Below, in pieces: positions 8,238 through 17,831 of a stretch of 64,000 nucleotides of DNA. How positions within the stretch are numbered: position 1 is the stretch's first letter; each line of letters begins with the position of its first letter. The translations under genes and the position numbers were made by a program. The notes beneath the pieces were generated by a model. It ran no database searches and was not told where the DNA came from. It saw nothing but the letters and a program-made list of their open reading frames with translations. This DNA is from Rhodobacter huangdaonensis. GTDB taxonomy: Bacteria; Pseudomonadota; Alphaproteobacteria; Rhodobacterales; Rhodobacteraceae. The stretch lies in the NCBI RefSeq assembly GCF_004022465.1, contig NZ_SAVA01000004.1, positions 62,001 through 126,000 of the forward strand, read 5' to 3'.

Positions 8238-9542
8238 TCAGAGCACGTAGCGGCTGAGATCGGTCGAGCGGGAGAGGTCGCCCAGATGCTTCTCGACGAA
8301 GGCCGCGTCCACCACGACGCTTTCGCCGCCGCGGTCGGGGGCAGAGAAGGACAGCTCCTCGAATACCCGCTCCATCACCGTGTAGAGCCGCCGCGCGCCG
8401 ATGTTCTCGATCGTGCGGTTGACCTCGGCGGCGATCCGGGCGAGCGCCGCGATGCCCTCGGGGGTGAAGCTGACGGTGACCTCCTCGGTCGCCATCAGCG
8501 CGGTGTATTGCCGCGTCAGGGCGTTGTCGGTCTCGGTCAGGATGCGGGTGAAATCGTCTTCGGTCAGCGCCCGCAGCTCGACCCGGATCGGCAGCCGGCC
8601 CTGCAGTTCGGGCAGCAGGTCCGAGGGCTTGGCGATGTGGAAGGCGCCCGAGGCGATGAACAGGATATGGTCGGTCTTCACCGGGCCGTATTTCGTCGAG
8701 ACGGTGGTGCCCTCGATCAGCGGCAGCAGGTCGCGCTGCACGCCCTCGCGCGAGACATCGGCGCCGCGGGTCTCGGCGCGGGCGGCGACCTTGTCGATCT
8801 CGTCGATGAAGACGATGCCCGACTGCTGCACGGCTTCCAGCGCCGCAGCCTTCACCGCCTCGTCGTCCAGAAGCTTGTCGGCCTCTTCCTGGATCAGCAC
8901 CTCATAGCTTTCCGCGACGGTCATCTTGCGCCGGCTGCGGCGGGCGCCGCCGAAGGCCTTGAACAGGTCCTGCAGACCCTGCATCTGCGTTTCCATGCCC
9001 GCACCGCCCATGCCCATCATCGGCATCGCGGGGGCGGCGTCGGCGACCTCGAGCTCGATCACCTTGTCGTCGAGCTCGCCCTTCTTCAGCTTCTGGCGGA
9101 ACAGGTCGCGCGTGCCTTCGCGCGCGTCAGAACCGGCGAGCGCCTCGATCACCCGCTCCTCGGCGGCCTTGTGGGCGCGCGCCTTGACCTCTTCGCGCAT
9201 CCGCTCGCGGGTCTCGGTCACGGCGACGTCGGTCAGGTCGCGGATGATCTGTTCGACATCGCGGCCGACATAGCCGACCTCGGTGAATTTCGTCGCCTCG
9301 ACCTTGAGGAAGGGCGCCTTCGCAAGCTTGGCGAGGCGGCGCGAGATTTCCGTCTTGCCGACGCCGGTCGGCCCGATCATCAGGATGTTCTTCGGATAGA
9401 CCTCTTCGCGCAGTTCCGCGGCAAGGTGGCTGCGGCGCCAGCGGTTGCGCAGGGCGACGGCGACGGCGCGCTTGGCGTCGCCCTGGCCGATGATGAAACG
9501 ATCAAGTTCCGAGACGATCTCGCGCGGGGTCAGGTCGGTCAT
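8238..9542 (-). CDS. hslU: HslU, ATPase subunit of the HslVU protease
   Basis: 434 residues, the usual length. Walker A GPTGVGKT at 57-64, Walker B GIVFIDEID at 242-250, the I-domain insertion in between (about 110-235), the pore motif GYVGRDVE at 90-97 and the C-terminal LSRYVL tail that docks into HslV are all present. AAA+ unfoldase that feeds substrates to HslV. The ATG overlaps the hslV stop by four bases, giving the order hslV-hslU. Confidence 0.98.
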   Translation of the reverse strand: MTDLTPREIVSELDRFIIGQGDAKRAVAVALRNRWRRSHLAAELREEVYPKNILMIGPTGVGKTEISRRLAKLAKAPFLKVEATKFTEVGYVGRDVEQIIRDLTDVAVTETRERMREEVKARAHKAAEERVIEALAGSDAREGTRDLFRQKLKKGELDDKVIELEVADAAPAMPMMGMGGAGMETQMQGLQDLFKAFGGARRSRRKMTVAESYEVLIQEEADKLLDDEAVKAAALEAVQQSGIVFIDEIDKVAARAETRGADVSREGVQRDLLPLIEGTTVSTKYGPVKTDHILFIASGAFHIAKPSDLLPELQGRLPIRVELRALTEDDFTRILTETDNALTRQYTALMATEEVTVSFTPEGIAALARIAAEVNRTIENIGARRLYTVMERVFEELSFSAPDRGGESVVVDAAFVEKHLGDLSRSTDLSRYVL

Positions 9543-10096
9543 TTCGCGATGCTCTCCACCGTCAGGTTGCCGTTCGTGTAGACGCAGATCTCGGCGGCGA
9601 TCGCCATCGCGCGCCGCGCGATCGTTTCGGCGTCGAGATCGCTGTCGATCAGTGCCCGCGCCGCGGCGAGCGCGTAATTGCCGCCCGAGCCGATCGCGGC
9701 GATGTCATGCTCGGGTTCCAGCACGTCGCCCGCGCCGGTGATGACGTAAAGATCGGCACCATCGGTGACGATCAGCATCGCCTCGAGGTTGCGCAGGTAC
9801 TTGTCCATGCGCCAGTCCTTCGCCAGCTCGACGCAGGCGCGGGCCAGCTGGCCGGGCGCGGCCTCGAGCTTCTTCTCCAGCCGCTCGAGCAGGGTGAAGG
9901 CATCGGCGGTGGAGCCGGCAAAGCCCGCCACCACGTCGCGCCCGCCGGGCGAGAGACGACGCACCTTGCGCGCCGTGCCCTTGATCACCGTCTGGCCAAG
10001 GCTGACCTGCCCGTCACCCGCCACCACCACGCGTCCGCCCTTGCGCACGCCGATGATCGTCGTGCCGTGCCAGCCGGGGAATTTGTCTTCCGCCAT
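9539..10096 (-). CDS. hslV: HslV, proteolytic subunit of the HslVU protease
   Basis: 185 residues, Ntn-hydrolase fold. As usual in alphaproteobacteria an 11-residue N-terminal extension (MAEDKFPGWHG) precedes the catalytic Thr (Thr12 in GTTIIGVRKGG), so autoprocessing or removal of the leader is needed. Other landmarks are AGDGQVSLG, VAGFAGSTADAFTL and the Gly-rich AIGSGGNYALAAARAL. First gene of the hslVU operon; a heat-shock-like promoter is visible at 10120-10148. Confidence 0.97.
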   Translation of the reverse strand: MAEDKFPGWHGTTIIGVRKGGRVVVAGDGQVSLGQTVIKGTARKVRRLSPGGRDVVAGFAGSTADAFTLLERLEKKLEAAPGQLARACVELAKDWRMDKYLRNLEAMLIVTDGADLYVITGAGDVLEPEHDIAAIGSGGNYALAAARALIDSDLDAETIARRAMAIAAEICVYTNGNLTVESIAK

Positions 10097-10119
10097 GTCA
10101 CCCTCCGTTTGCGCTGCCA

Positions 10120-10148
10120 GATATGAGGGCGCGGGCGCCGCGCTGCAA
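10120..10148 (-). promoter_or_regulatory. Candidate heat-shock-type promoter of hslVU
   Basis: On the minus strand TTGCAG (10143-10148), a 17-base spacer and CATATC (10120-10125), 24 bases before the hslV start. The CATNT-type -10 region resembles RpoH promoters of alphaproteobacteria, which fits hslVU being heat-shock genes. Assigned by eye only. Confidence 0.5.
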
Positions 10149-10187
10149 CCCTTGCCCGCAGCGCGGCGCCCGCGTAGCCTGCGGCCG

Positions 10188-11093
10188 ATGTGTGCGAGTG
10201 AAACCCTGACCCTCTATCTTGACGCCCCCGCGCTGCAGCGGGTCGAGGCCGGCACGCACAACTTCTTCGGCAAGGTGATTGCGGCGGTGACGGGCGCCGG
10301 CTGGCAGGTGGCGCTTGCGGAAAGCACGCTTGCCAATCGCCTCGCTGCGCCGGCGCGGCCGGGCTATGCGCTTTACCACATGGAAGAGCCGACGCATGAG
10401 CGCGCGCTGACCTGCCGGCGCAGCTATGTCGGCGCCTTCTGGCAGATCGAGGCGATGGCGGAGCGCTGGCACTGGCCGGTGGCGCGCGCCGCCTTCGCCC
10501 CTGAAACGGTCGATGCCCGACAGGCGGAGACATTCTTCCGGAACTGGAAAAACAGGCTCTGGCCCGGCGGAATTGACACTGCCGACCGCGGCCATGTCTT
10601 CGTGCCGCTGCAGGGGCGGCTGCTTGACCACCGCCGTTTCCAGGCGATGAGCCCGCTTGCGATGCTCGAGACGCTGCTGGCGCGGACTGACCGGCCGGTC
10701 ATCGCCACATTGCACCCGAACGAGATCTATCCCGACGACGAGATCGCGGCGCTTGCGGCGCTCGCCGCACGGCAGCCGCGGCTCACCGTGCAAAAGGGCG
10801 GTTCGGCCGAGGTGCTGGCGGGGGCCGCGATGGTCGCCTGCGAGAACAGCACGATGGCCTTCGAAGGCTATTTCCTCGAAAAACCCGCACTGCTTTTCGC
10901 GCAGATCGACTTTCATCACATCGCGGCGAGCGTGCCGCGCGACGGGATCGAGGCGGCCTTCGCGCCCCGGGCGGCGCCCGACTATCGCCGCTATCTCTAC
11001 TGGTTCCTGCAGCAGCGCGCGATCAATGCCGGGCGGGACGACAGCGGCGAACGTATCCTGGCCGCGCTGCGCCGCAACGGCTGGCCGATCTGA
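10188..11093 (+). CDS. KpsS-like hypothetical protein (capsule synthesis fold)
   Basis: 301 residues with no signal peptide or membrane segment. I do not recognise an exact family, but the second half has the pattern of capsule-polysaccharide proteins of the KpsS/LpsZ type: VFVPLQGRLLDH, then IATLHPNEIYPDDE (the K/LHPxE strand), then ACENSTMAFEGYFLEKPALLF (N-S-T and the E-x-x-x-x-x-KP helix that in this GT-B fold bind a nucleotide sugar). A single-gene plus-strand unit between the divergent hslVU and the convergent trxA. The start was taken at the ATG giving MCASETLTLYLDAP. Likely a glycosyltransferase-like protein; no capsule genes are adjacent. Confidence 0.72.
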   Translation: MCASETLTLYLDAPALQRVEAGTHNFFGKVIAAVTGAGWQVALAESTLANRLAAPARPGYALYHMEEPTHERALTCRRSYVGAFWQIEAMAERWHWPVARAAFAPETVDARQAETFFRNWKNRLWPGGIDTADRGHVFVPLQGRLLDHRRFQAMSPLAMLETLLARTDRPVIATLHPNEIYPDDEIAALAALAARQPRLTVQKGGSAEVLAGAAMVACENSTMAFEGYFLEKPALLFAQIDFHHIAASVPRDGIEAAFAPRAAPDYRRYLYWFLQQRAINAGRDDSGERILAALRRNGWPI

Positions 11094-11120
11094 AAAAGGG
11101 CGCCCGAAGGCGCCCTTTTT
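11093..11120. terminator. Bidirectional rho-independent terminator
   Basis: Stem GGGCGCC (11098-11104) and GGCGCCC (11109-11115), four-base loop, flanked by five A and five T. It lies directly between the convergent KpsS-like gene and trxA and should work in both directions. Confidence 0.9.
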
Positions 11121-11142
11121 CGTCAATCCGGTCCGGCGGCGA

Positions 11143-11463
11143 TCAGAGCGCCGACTCGATCCACGACTTCAGCGCGGCCTTCGGCGCGGCGCCGACCTTG
11201 TTCGAGACGACCTGACCGTCCTTGAACAGGAACAGCGCCGGGATGCCGCGCACGCCCAGAACGGCCGGGCTGTCGGGGTTCTCGTCGACGTTGACCTTGG
11301 CGATCTTCACCTTGCCTTCGAACTCGGCCGCGATCTCTTCGAGCGACGGGCCGATCATGCGGCACGGGCCGCACCATTCAGCCCAGAAGTCGACGACGAC
11401 GGGGATGTCGGATTTGCGCACTTCCTGATCGAAGGTGGCGTCGGTGACGGCAACAATGGTCAT
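11143..11463 (-). CDS. trxA: Thioredoxin 1
   Basis: 106 residues, single thioredoxin fold with the active site WCGPC (Cys31 and Cys34), the buried DFWAEW strand and the cis-Pro loop GIPALFLFKDG. Cytoplasmic disulfide reductant for ribonucleotide reductase and others. It follows addA by 54 bases on the same strand, an arrangement common in Rhodobacterales. A strong terminator closes the unit. Confidence 0.98.
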   Translation of the reverse strand: MTIVAVTDATFDQEVRKSDIPVVVDFWAEWCGPCRMIGPSLEEIAAEFEGKVKIAKVNVDENPDSPAVLGVRGIPALFLFKDGQVVSNKVGAAPKAALKSWIESAL

Positions 11464-11517
11464 GGGGTTCTCCTGAGGGTCTGGTTGCCGGGAAGGTAGG
11501 CCCCGCCCCCGGGGGCG

Positions 11518-14500
11518 TCAAGACGCGGGGGCTGTGCGCAATGCCGCATCCATCTGTGCGTCGTCGAGCCGTGTCAGCGTGCCGCTGCGGGTCCAGACCA
11601 GCAGGCATTCGATGCGCCGCCCCGGATAGATCTGCCGCAGCGCCGCGCGATAGGCGGCGAGCTGGCGCACCAGGCCAAGCGGCACCTCGGCTGCGCTTTC
11701 GGGCAGCACCGCGTTCGATTTGTAGTCGAGCACGCTGACCAGATCGGGCGTCACCCGCAGCCGGTCGATGGTGCCGTGAATGCGCTGGTTGTCGAGTTCG
11801 GGCAGCGTGGCGGTGATCTCCACCTCGGCGAGCGTGTCGGGGCCGAGAAAGCCGATCTCGCCGAGCCGGTCGAGCACCGGGGTGACGAGGCTCAGAAGCG
11901 CGCCGGCCTCGGTCGCGTCGGTGCGGTCGGGTCCGGTGGCCAGCAGGTCGCGCGCGATCTCGGGCCAGTCCTCGCGCGGCCGTTCGGGCAGGTGTTCAAG
12001 GAGCAGGTGCAGCTGCCGGCCGCGGCGCTTGCTTTCCTCCTCGGTGGCGAAGTCGGTCTCGCCCGGCAGCGCCTTCGCCCCGCCAAGGTCCGAGGGCGAA
12101 AGCACCGCCGCCGGCCGCTCGCTGCGCGGGGCGCGGTTGCGGATCCAGTCCGGCAGGACGATGGCATCGGAGCGAGTCGCGGCGGTGGGCGCGGCGGGCA
12201 GGGGCCAGTCGCCCTGCGCAAGGCGCGCGACCGGGCCAAGCGCCTGCGCCGGCCCGGATTGCGCCAAAACAGGCTCTGTTCCGGCCCGTTCGAGCCCCGC
12301 CTGCACCAGCGTGTACCAGCTGTCCTCGGCCGTGCCGACATCGCCCGCCGCCGCCACGATCAGCCATTTCTCGGCCCGCGTCAGCGCCACGTAAAGAAGC
12401 CGCATCCGCTCTTCGCGCGATCGCGCGATGGCCGCCTCGTGCAGGGTGCGCAGCACCGGCGGCATCTCGGCGGTGGGGCCCTTCCAATAGGCGGTGCCCT
12501 CGGGCGTGGTGTAGACATCGGACCCGTTCGGCGGGCGCGGTTTTGCGGTGTCGGGCAGGATCACGATCGGCGCCTCGAGCCCCTTGGCGCCGTGCACGGT
12601 CATCACCCGGACGGTGCGCCCCTCGTTCTCGAGCTGGCGCTTGACCTCGATCTCCTCGGCACCAAGCCAGCCGAGAAAGCCGGTCAGGCTGGGGATTTCC
12701 GTGCTCTCATAGGCCAGCGCCTGCGAGATCAGCTCGTCGATGCCGTCCTCCGCCTCGACGCCAAGCCGCGCGATCAGCCGTTCGCGCGCGCCGTGACGGT
12801 TCAGCAGCCGCTCGATCACATCATAGGGGCGCAGGAAATCCGCCTGATCGAGCAGGTCCTGCAGGATGTCGAGCGTTTCGGGGTGCGTGCCGTCGCGCCG
12901 CAGCGCCTGCCACAGATAGCCCTTGCGGGGCTGGGCGAGGGCATAAAGCGCGCGCTCGCTCCAGCCGAAGATCGGCGAGCGCAGCGCCTCGGCGAGCGAC
13001 AGGTCATCCTCGGGCGTGGCCAGAAAGGCCAGAACCGAGCCGATATCCTTCACCGCGAGCTCGGCGCCCAGCTTGAGCCGGTCGGCGCCGGCGACGGCAA
13101 GTCCCGCCGCCTTGCAGGCGCGGATGATCTCGGCAAAGAGCGGGCCGCGGCGCTGCACCAGCACCAGGAAGTCGCCCTCGTGCACCGGCCGCGCGCCCTC
13201 GCCCTCGGGGATCTGCGTGCCGCTTGCGATCATCGCGGCGATCTCGGCGGCGATGGTGCGGGCAAGGACGACCTGCGCATCTTCGGCACCGGGCAGATCG
13301 ACCGGGGCCTCCCAATCGTCCTCGCTCTCGTCCTTCGACTGTTCGATCACCGGCCAGAGGTCGACGCGGCCGGGCAGGCCGGTCTTGAAGGCGATATGCT
13401 CGGGCACACCCCCCAGCCCGCCGGCCGCCTCGCCCGCGAAGGTCAGGTCGACGAGGCGCAGGATCGCCGGCGAGGAGCGGAAGGAGTGCTGCAGCTCGCT
13501 CACCTGCAAGGGCCGCTCGATTGCCGCGAATTTCGCCGAAAAGTGGCTCTGCATTGCCTCGAAACGGTGCAGGTCGGCGCCCTGGAAGGAATAGATCGAC
13601 TGCTTGCGGTCGCCGACCACAAAGATCGTGCGGGTTTCCTGCCGGGCGCCCTCGCCGGCGGTGAATTCGTCGGCCAGCCGCTCGATCACCGCCCATTGCC
13701 CGGGACTGGTGTCCTGTGCCTCGTCGACGAGGATGTGGTCGATGCCGCCATCGAGACGGAACAGCACCCATTGCGCCACCGAGCCGCGCGACAGAAGCTG
13801 CGCCGCACGGTCGATCAGATCGTCGAAGTCGAGCCAGCCGGCGCGCGTCTTGCGCGCCTGATAGCGCGGCAGGAACACCCGGGCAAAGCGGTGCAGCGCC
13901 AGGCTGCGGCCGACATTGGCCAGCGCGAACTCGGCGCCGCGCGCCTCGGCGACGCGCTCCATCAGGGCGCGGAAGGCGTCGGTCAGATCCTCGCCCAGCT
14001 CCTTGACCGCGCCCTTGGTCAGCAGGCTGGCGGTCTTCGCCTCGGCGATGCGGATGCCGTCCTTGCTGTAGAGGAACTGGGCGCACAGGGGGGCGAGTGC
14101 CGCGGGCCCCGGGGCGCGCCAGTCGATCGCGGCGAGCACCTCGGCCAGCTTCTTCATCGTCGCGCTTTGCCCGCGCAGCACCGGCAGCACCGCCGCCATC
14201 AGCGCCGCCTCGCTGCCGTCGAAGGCAATCTCGGGCAGATCCCCGGGGCCGAAATCCGCAGGCAGGCCCAGCCCCTCGCGCAGCACCGCGGCGTCGGGAT
14301 CGCGGCGGAAAGCGACCCTGTTCCTGCGAATTTCGTCGATGATCTCGCCCAGATCCTCGCCGGCGTGGAAGGCGAGGAGGTCGTCGAGAACCGCCCGATC
14401 TGGCCCCGCCGCGATCTCCTCGAGCACATCGGCGCGCAGCTCGGCCGCGCTGCGATCGTCAAGCTCGGTGAAGCCGTGCGGCACCCCGGCCTCGAGCGGG

Positions 14501-14904
14501 AAGCGGCGCAGAAGCGCACCGCAGAACGAATGGATCGTCTGGATCTTCAGCCCGCCCGGGGTCTCGATCGCCTGCGCGAAGAGACGCCGCGCCTGCGCCA
14601 GCCGCTCGTCGGTGATCGGCCCCGCCTCGCCCAGCCGGTCAAGCTCGCCGCGCAACGCGCCGTCTTCCAGCATCGCCCAGGCCCCGAGCCGCTTCAGCAG
14701 CCGGTTCTGCATCTCGCTCGCCGCGGCCTTGGTATAGGTCAGGCACAGCACCTTCTGCGGCTCGGTCCCGCCCAGAAGCAGCCGTGCCACGCGGTCGGTC
14801 AGCACCTTGGTCTTGCCCGAGCCCGCGTTCGCGGACAGCCAGGTCGAGGCGGTGGGATCGGCGGCGCGGATCTGCCGCTCGGTCGCCAGATTGGGTCTGT
14901 TCAT
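11518..14904 (-). CDS. addA: AddA, helicase-nuclease subunit of AddAB
   Basis: 1,128 residues. UvrD/Rep helicase motifs: Walker A ANAGSGKT at 25-32, the Q motif region just before, DDLIDRAA and HILVDEAQDTSPGQW (Walker B and motif II), GDRKQSIYSFQGAD (motif III), MTVHGAKGLEAPIVILPD (motif V) and LYVALTRAEKWLIV (motif VI). A C-terminal RecB-type nuclease domain ends with VLDYKSN. AddAB processes double-strand ends for RecA loading in place of RecBCD. Start MNRPNLATERQ chosen because its ATG overlaps the addB stop by four bases. Confidence 0.96.
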   Translation of the reverse strand: MNRPNLATERQIRAADPTASTWLSANAGSGKTKVLTDRVARLLLGGTEPQKVLCLTYTKAAASEMQNRLLKRLGAWAMLEDGALRGELDRLGEAGPITDERLAQARRLFAQAIETPGGLKIQTIHSFCGALLRRFPLEAGVPHGFTELDDRSAAELRADVLEEIAAGPDRAVLDDLLAFHAGEDLGEIIDEIRRNRVAFRRDPDAAVLREGLGLPADFGPGDLPEIAFDGSEAALMAAVLPVLRGQSATMKKLAEVLAAIDWRAPGPAALAPLCAQFLYSKDGIRIAEAKTASLLTKGAVKELGEDLTDAFRALMERVAEARGAEFALANVGRSLALHRFARVFLPRYQARKTRAGWLDFDDLIDRAAQLLSRGSVAQWVLFRLDGGIDHILVDEAQDTSPGQWAVIERLADEFTAGEGARQETRTIFVVGDRKQSIYSFQGADLHRFEAMQSHFSAKFAAIERPLQVSELQHSFRSSPAILRLVDLTFAGEAAGGLGGVPEHIAFKTGLPGRVDLWPVIEQSKDESEDDWEAPVDLPGAEDAQVVLARTIAAEIAAMIASGTQIPEGEGARPVHEGDFLVLVQRRGPLFAEIIRACKAAGLAVAGADRLKLGAELAVKDIGSVLAFLATPEDDLSLAEALRSPIFGWSERALYALAQPRKGYLWQALRRDGTHPETLDILQDLLDQADFLRPYDVIERLLNRHGARERLIARLGVEAEDGIDELISQALAYESTEIPSLTGFLGWLGAEEIEVKRQLENEGRTVRVMTVHGAKGLEAPIVILPDTAKPRPPNGSDVYTTPEGTAYWKGPTAEMPPVLRTLHEAAIARSREERMRLLYVALTRAEKWLIVAAAGDVGTAEDSWYTLVQAGLERAGTEPVLAQSGPAQALGPVARLAQGDWPLPAAPTAATRSDAIVLPDWIRNRAPRSERPAAVLSPSDLGGAKALPGETDFATEEESKRRGRQLHLLLEHLPERPREDWPEIARDLLATGPDRTDATEAGALLSLVTPVLDRLGEIGFLGPDTLAEVEITATLPELDNQRIHGTIDRLRVTPDLVSVLDYKSNAVLPESAAEVPLGLVRQLAAYRAALRQIYPGRRIECLLVWTRSGTLTRLDDAQMDAALRTAPAS

Positions 14905-17831
14905 GCCAGATCCTCCGGTTCGGCCCGGTCGCTCAGCTGCCATTCGCCAAAGCGCGAGAGCTGGTCATAGTCGCTGACATCGCGGGTCGAGCGCAGCGCG
15001 CGGCGCGCGGTATAGCCGGTCTTCGGATCGAGGTAGCGCGCGATCAGCCGGGTGAATTTCTCCCAGCTCTCGGCGACCTCCTCGCGCGGGATGGCCAGAT
15101 CGCGGGTCTCGCCCTCGCCGCCCAGCCGGATATAGGTCATCGCCGCCACCTCGCGCGGGCCAAGCGCGGCGAAGGCGCCGCGCTCGATCATCGCGGCCTC
15201 GAGCAGCAATTGCTTGTCGTAATAGCGCACTTCCTTGTCGGTGGGTGGCAGGCCGGACTTGTAGTCGAACAGATGCGCGCGCCCGTCGGTGCAGATGTCG
15301 ATGCGGTCGGGTTTTGCGCTCAACGTGAAGCCGAGCGCGGGCAGGGCCTGGGTGCCGCGGGTCTCGATCACCGCGGGCGTGCCCTCGGCCTGACGGCGGG
15401 CCTCGTCCTCGACCAGGCGCCGCGCGATGCGGCGGATCCGGGCGAGCCAGAGCCTTTGTGCGCTTGGCCAGGGGATCTCGGCGGCAAGCACCTCTTCGGC
15501 GATGGCCAGCAGCCGCGCCTCGGCTGCGTCAAGGCTTTCGGCCTCGGGCCGGGTCTTCAGGAAGCGTTCGACGATCAGGTGCAGCACCTGGCCGCGCAGC
15601 CGCGGGTCGGGTTCGGGGCGCAGCGGATCGAGCGGGCGCAGCCGCAGGATGCGCCCGGCATAGACGGCATAGGGATCGCGGATCAGGGTCTTGATCGCGG
15701 TCACCGGCAGCTCGCGCGGGCGGACCTCGGCGGGCGGGCGGGGCGCGGGGCGGGGCGCGGGTGGCAGGCTCAGCCGCGGCGCTTCGGCCGCCTCGGCCAG
15801 CCGCAGCCAGGCGCTGCCGCGCGTGCGCATCGCCGCCAGCGCCTCGGGGCCATGGCCGTCGGTCAGCCCGCCCAGCAGGTTCGTCAGCCGGTTCAGCCAG
15901 CGCGAGGGCACGGTTTCCGCATCGGCATCGCGGCGCGAGCGCGACAGCACCACCTGCCGCGCGCCGATCGCCTGCTGGAAGTCATGCGCCGAGAGGCCGA
16001 TCTGCCGCTCGGGCAGCGGCAGGCCGGCGTCGAGCCGCATCTTGCGGCTGAGCCAGGGGTCGGGGGCCGGTGCCTCGGGCCAGCTGCCCTCGTTCAACCC
16101 GCCCAGAAGCACAAGGCCCGCGCCCTGCACACGGGCCTCGAGCGCGCCGAGGAAGGTGATGCCCGGATGCACGGTGAGCGGGTTGCGCACCTGCCCCGCG
16201 CGCAAGAGCGTGTCGACCAGATCGGCATAATCGGCGGGGCCATAGCTGCCGCCATGCTCGGCCTCGGCGGTAAGCTCGGTGAAGACCCGCAGGCATTCCT
16301 GCCCGGCGTCAAGCTGCCAGAAACCGCTGGCCTGGGGCGAGCCGTCGGGGCCGGCGGCAAGCGCGGCGACCAGCGCGAGATGCGTCTCGATGCAGGCCGA
16401 AAGCGGCTGAACCGGGGCATCCTCGAAGCGCGGCAGAAGGGCGGCGAGCCAGTCCGCCCAGGCCTGTTTCGCGGCATCTCCCCCGGCCCAGCGGGTCAGC
16501 GCGGCGGCATCGGGGAAGGCCGGGCCATGGCGGCGCAACCAGAGTTCAAGCTCGCGGGTGAAGCGCAGGTGATGGCCGCGCATGGTGGCGCCCGCGCCGG
16601 TCAGCGGATGCTTGAGCAGCACCAGCAGCGGCTCGATCATCAGCGTCCGGCCGCGTAACCGCGCGACATGGCGCAGCAGACGGCCGGGGGCCGAGAGGTG
16701 CAGCGGCGCGCCGGCGCTGTCATCGGGCAGGATGCCCCAGCGGTCGAGCGTGGCAGCGACACGCCGGGTCAGCATCCGGTTCGGGGTGATCAGCGTGGCG
16801 GGTTCGCCCCGCTCGGCGGCCTCGCGCAGGATCAGCGCAAGCGCAAGCGCCTCGTGCCGCGGATCGGGTGCCTCGATCAGCGAGAGCCCCTCGCAGGCCG
16901 GGCGCAGGTCACCGAGCTGCGCGCCCTCGTTCAGCCATTGGTCGGTGACCGGCGCGGGCCGCAGCGCCAGCGAGACAAGCGCATTGCGATGGCCGGTGTC
17001 GGGCTCGGCATCGGTCCAGCGCTGCACCTCGGCCGGGCTGCGGTGAAGCCGGTCTAGCAGCGCGCGGAAGCGGTATTGCGGGTGATCCTCGATCGGCATC
17101 TTGCCGGAACAGAGGCTGTCCCAGGCGGGCGCGGGCATCTCGAAGTCGAAGCCCGGCAGCACGATCAGCCCGTTCGGCAGCGCCGCCACCGCCTCGATGA
17201 AGAGCGCGGTCGCCCCGTGCGAGCCGGTCGAGCCGGCGACGACGATCCGCTCGTCCGTGGGGGCGTCGCGCCAGCGCGTGGCCAGCGCCTCGACGATGCG
17301 GCGCTGGCGGGCCTCGATGTCGGGGGCGCTGTCCGCCTCGAAGAAGCGGGCGACGATGCGGATGAACTCGAGGCTGAACTGCCAGTGCTCGGCGTGGCTG
17401 TCGCGGATGTCGAGCGCCTCGAGCGCCTCGGGCGGCACGCCTTCGCCCTGCATCTCGGACATCAGCGTGGCGAGGCTGTCGGTCAGGCTGAAAAGACCCG
17501 CGCCGGCCTCGAAGGCGGGCAGGCGCGAGACCAAGCCTGCCACCAGTTGCGCCAGTTCCAGCCGTCGGCGCAGCGGCGAGACGTTGGCCGGGATGCCGGC
17601 GACGGGCTCGCGCCGCAGGTCTGAGATCAGCGCCAGGCGGGGCAGGAAGCGGGCGCCGGCGCGGTCAAATTCCTCACGCACGCGGCGCATCATCCGGCCC
17701 GAGTTCAGATACAGCCGCAGCCGCGCCATCGCCTCGGGCGGTTCGGCCTGCATCCGTGCGATCAGGCCGGTGACAAGCTCGCGCGCGAAGTCGACGCCCG
17801 GCGGCAGGGCGAAGAGCGGCGCCTCAGCCAT
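14901..17831 (-). CDS. addB: AddB, nuclease subunit of AddAB
   Basis: 976 residues, an alphaproteobacterial AddB. The N-terminal two-thirds is a degenerate UvrD-like region (for example RRRLELAQLVAGLVSRLP and IVVAGSTGSHGATALFIEAV). The C-terminus carries a RecB-family nuclease domain with HLFDYKSGLPPTDKEV and a final QLLLEAAMI helix. Partner of AddA, which follows with an ATGA overlap. The start ATG lies 8 bases inside the 3' end of the upstream murU-like gene, extending a tightly packed minus-strand run. Confidence 0.94.
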   Translation of the reverse strand: MAEAPLFALPPGVDFARELVTGLIARMQAEPPEAMARLRLYLNSGRMMRRVREEFDRAGARFLPRLALISDLRREPVAGIPANVSPLRRRLELAQLVAGLVSRLPAFEAGAGLFSLTDSLATLMSEMQGEGVPPEALEALDIRDSHAEHWQFSLEFIRIVARFFEADSAPDIEARQRRIVEALATRWRDAPTDERIVVAGSTGSHGATALFIEAVAALPNGLIVLPGFDFEMPAPAWDSLCSGKMPIEDHPQYRFRALLDRLHRSPAEVQRWTDAEPDTGHRNALVSLALRPAPVTDQWLNEGAQLGDLRPACEGLSLIEAPDPRHEALALALILREAAERGEPATLITPNRMLTRRVAATLDRWGILPDDSAGAPLHLSAPGRLLRHVARLRGRTLMIEPLLVLLKHPLTGAGATMRGHHLRFTRELELWLRRHGPAFPDAAALTRWAGGDAAKQAWADWLAALLPRFEDAPVQPLSACIETHLALVAALAAGPDGSPQASGFWQLDAGQECLRVFTELTAEAEHGGSYGPADYADLVDTLLRAGQVRNPLTVHPGITFLGALEARVQGAGLVLLGGLNEGSWPEAPAPDPWLSRKMRLDAGLPLPERQIGLSAHDFQQAIGARQVVLSRSRRDADAETVPSRWLNRLTNLLGGLTDGHGPEALAAMRTRGSAWLRLAEAAEAPRLSLPPAPRPAPRPPAEVRPRELPVTAIKTLIRDPYAVYAGRILRLRPLDPLRPEPDPRLRGQVLHLIVERFLKTRPEAESLDAAEARLLAIAEEVLAAEIPWPSAQRLWLARIRRIARRLVEDEARRQAEGTPAVIETRGTQALPALGFTLSAKPDRIDICTDGRAHLFDYKSGLPPTDKEVRYYDKQLLLEAAMIERGAFAALGPREVAAMTYIRLGGEGETRDLAIPREEVAESWEKFTRLIARYLDPKTGYTARRALRSTRDVSDYDQLSRFGEWQLSDRAEPEDLA

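Noticed and set aside
11776..14970. A 1,064-codon open frame on the plus strand opposite addA.
   Set aside because: It is the antisense shadow of addA in high-GC DNA. Its translation is Arg/Gly/Gln-rich without domains, whereas the minus strand has all UvrD helicase motifs.
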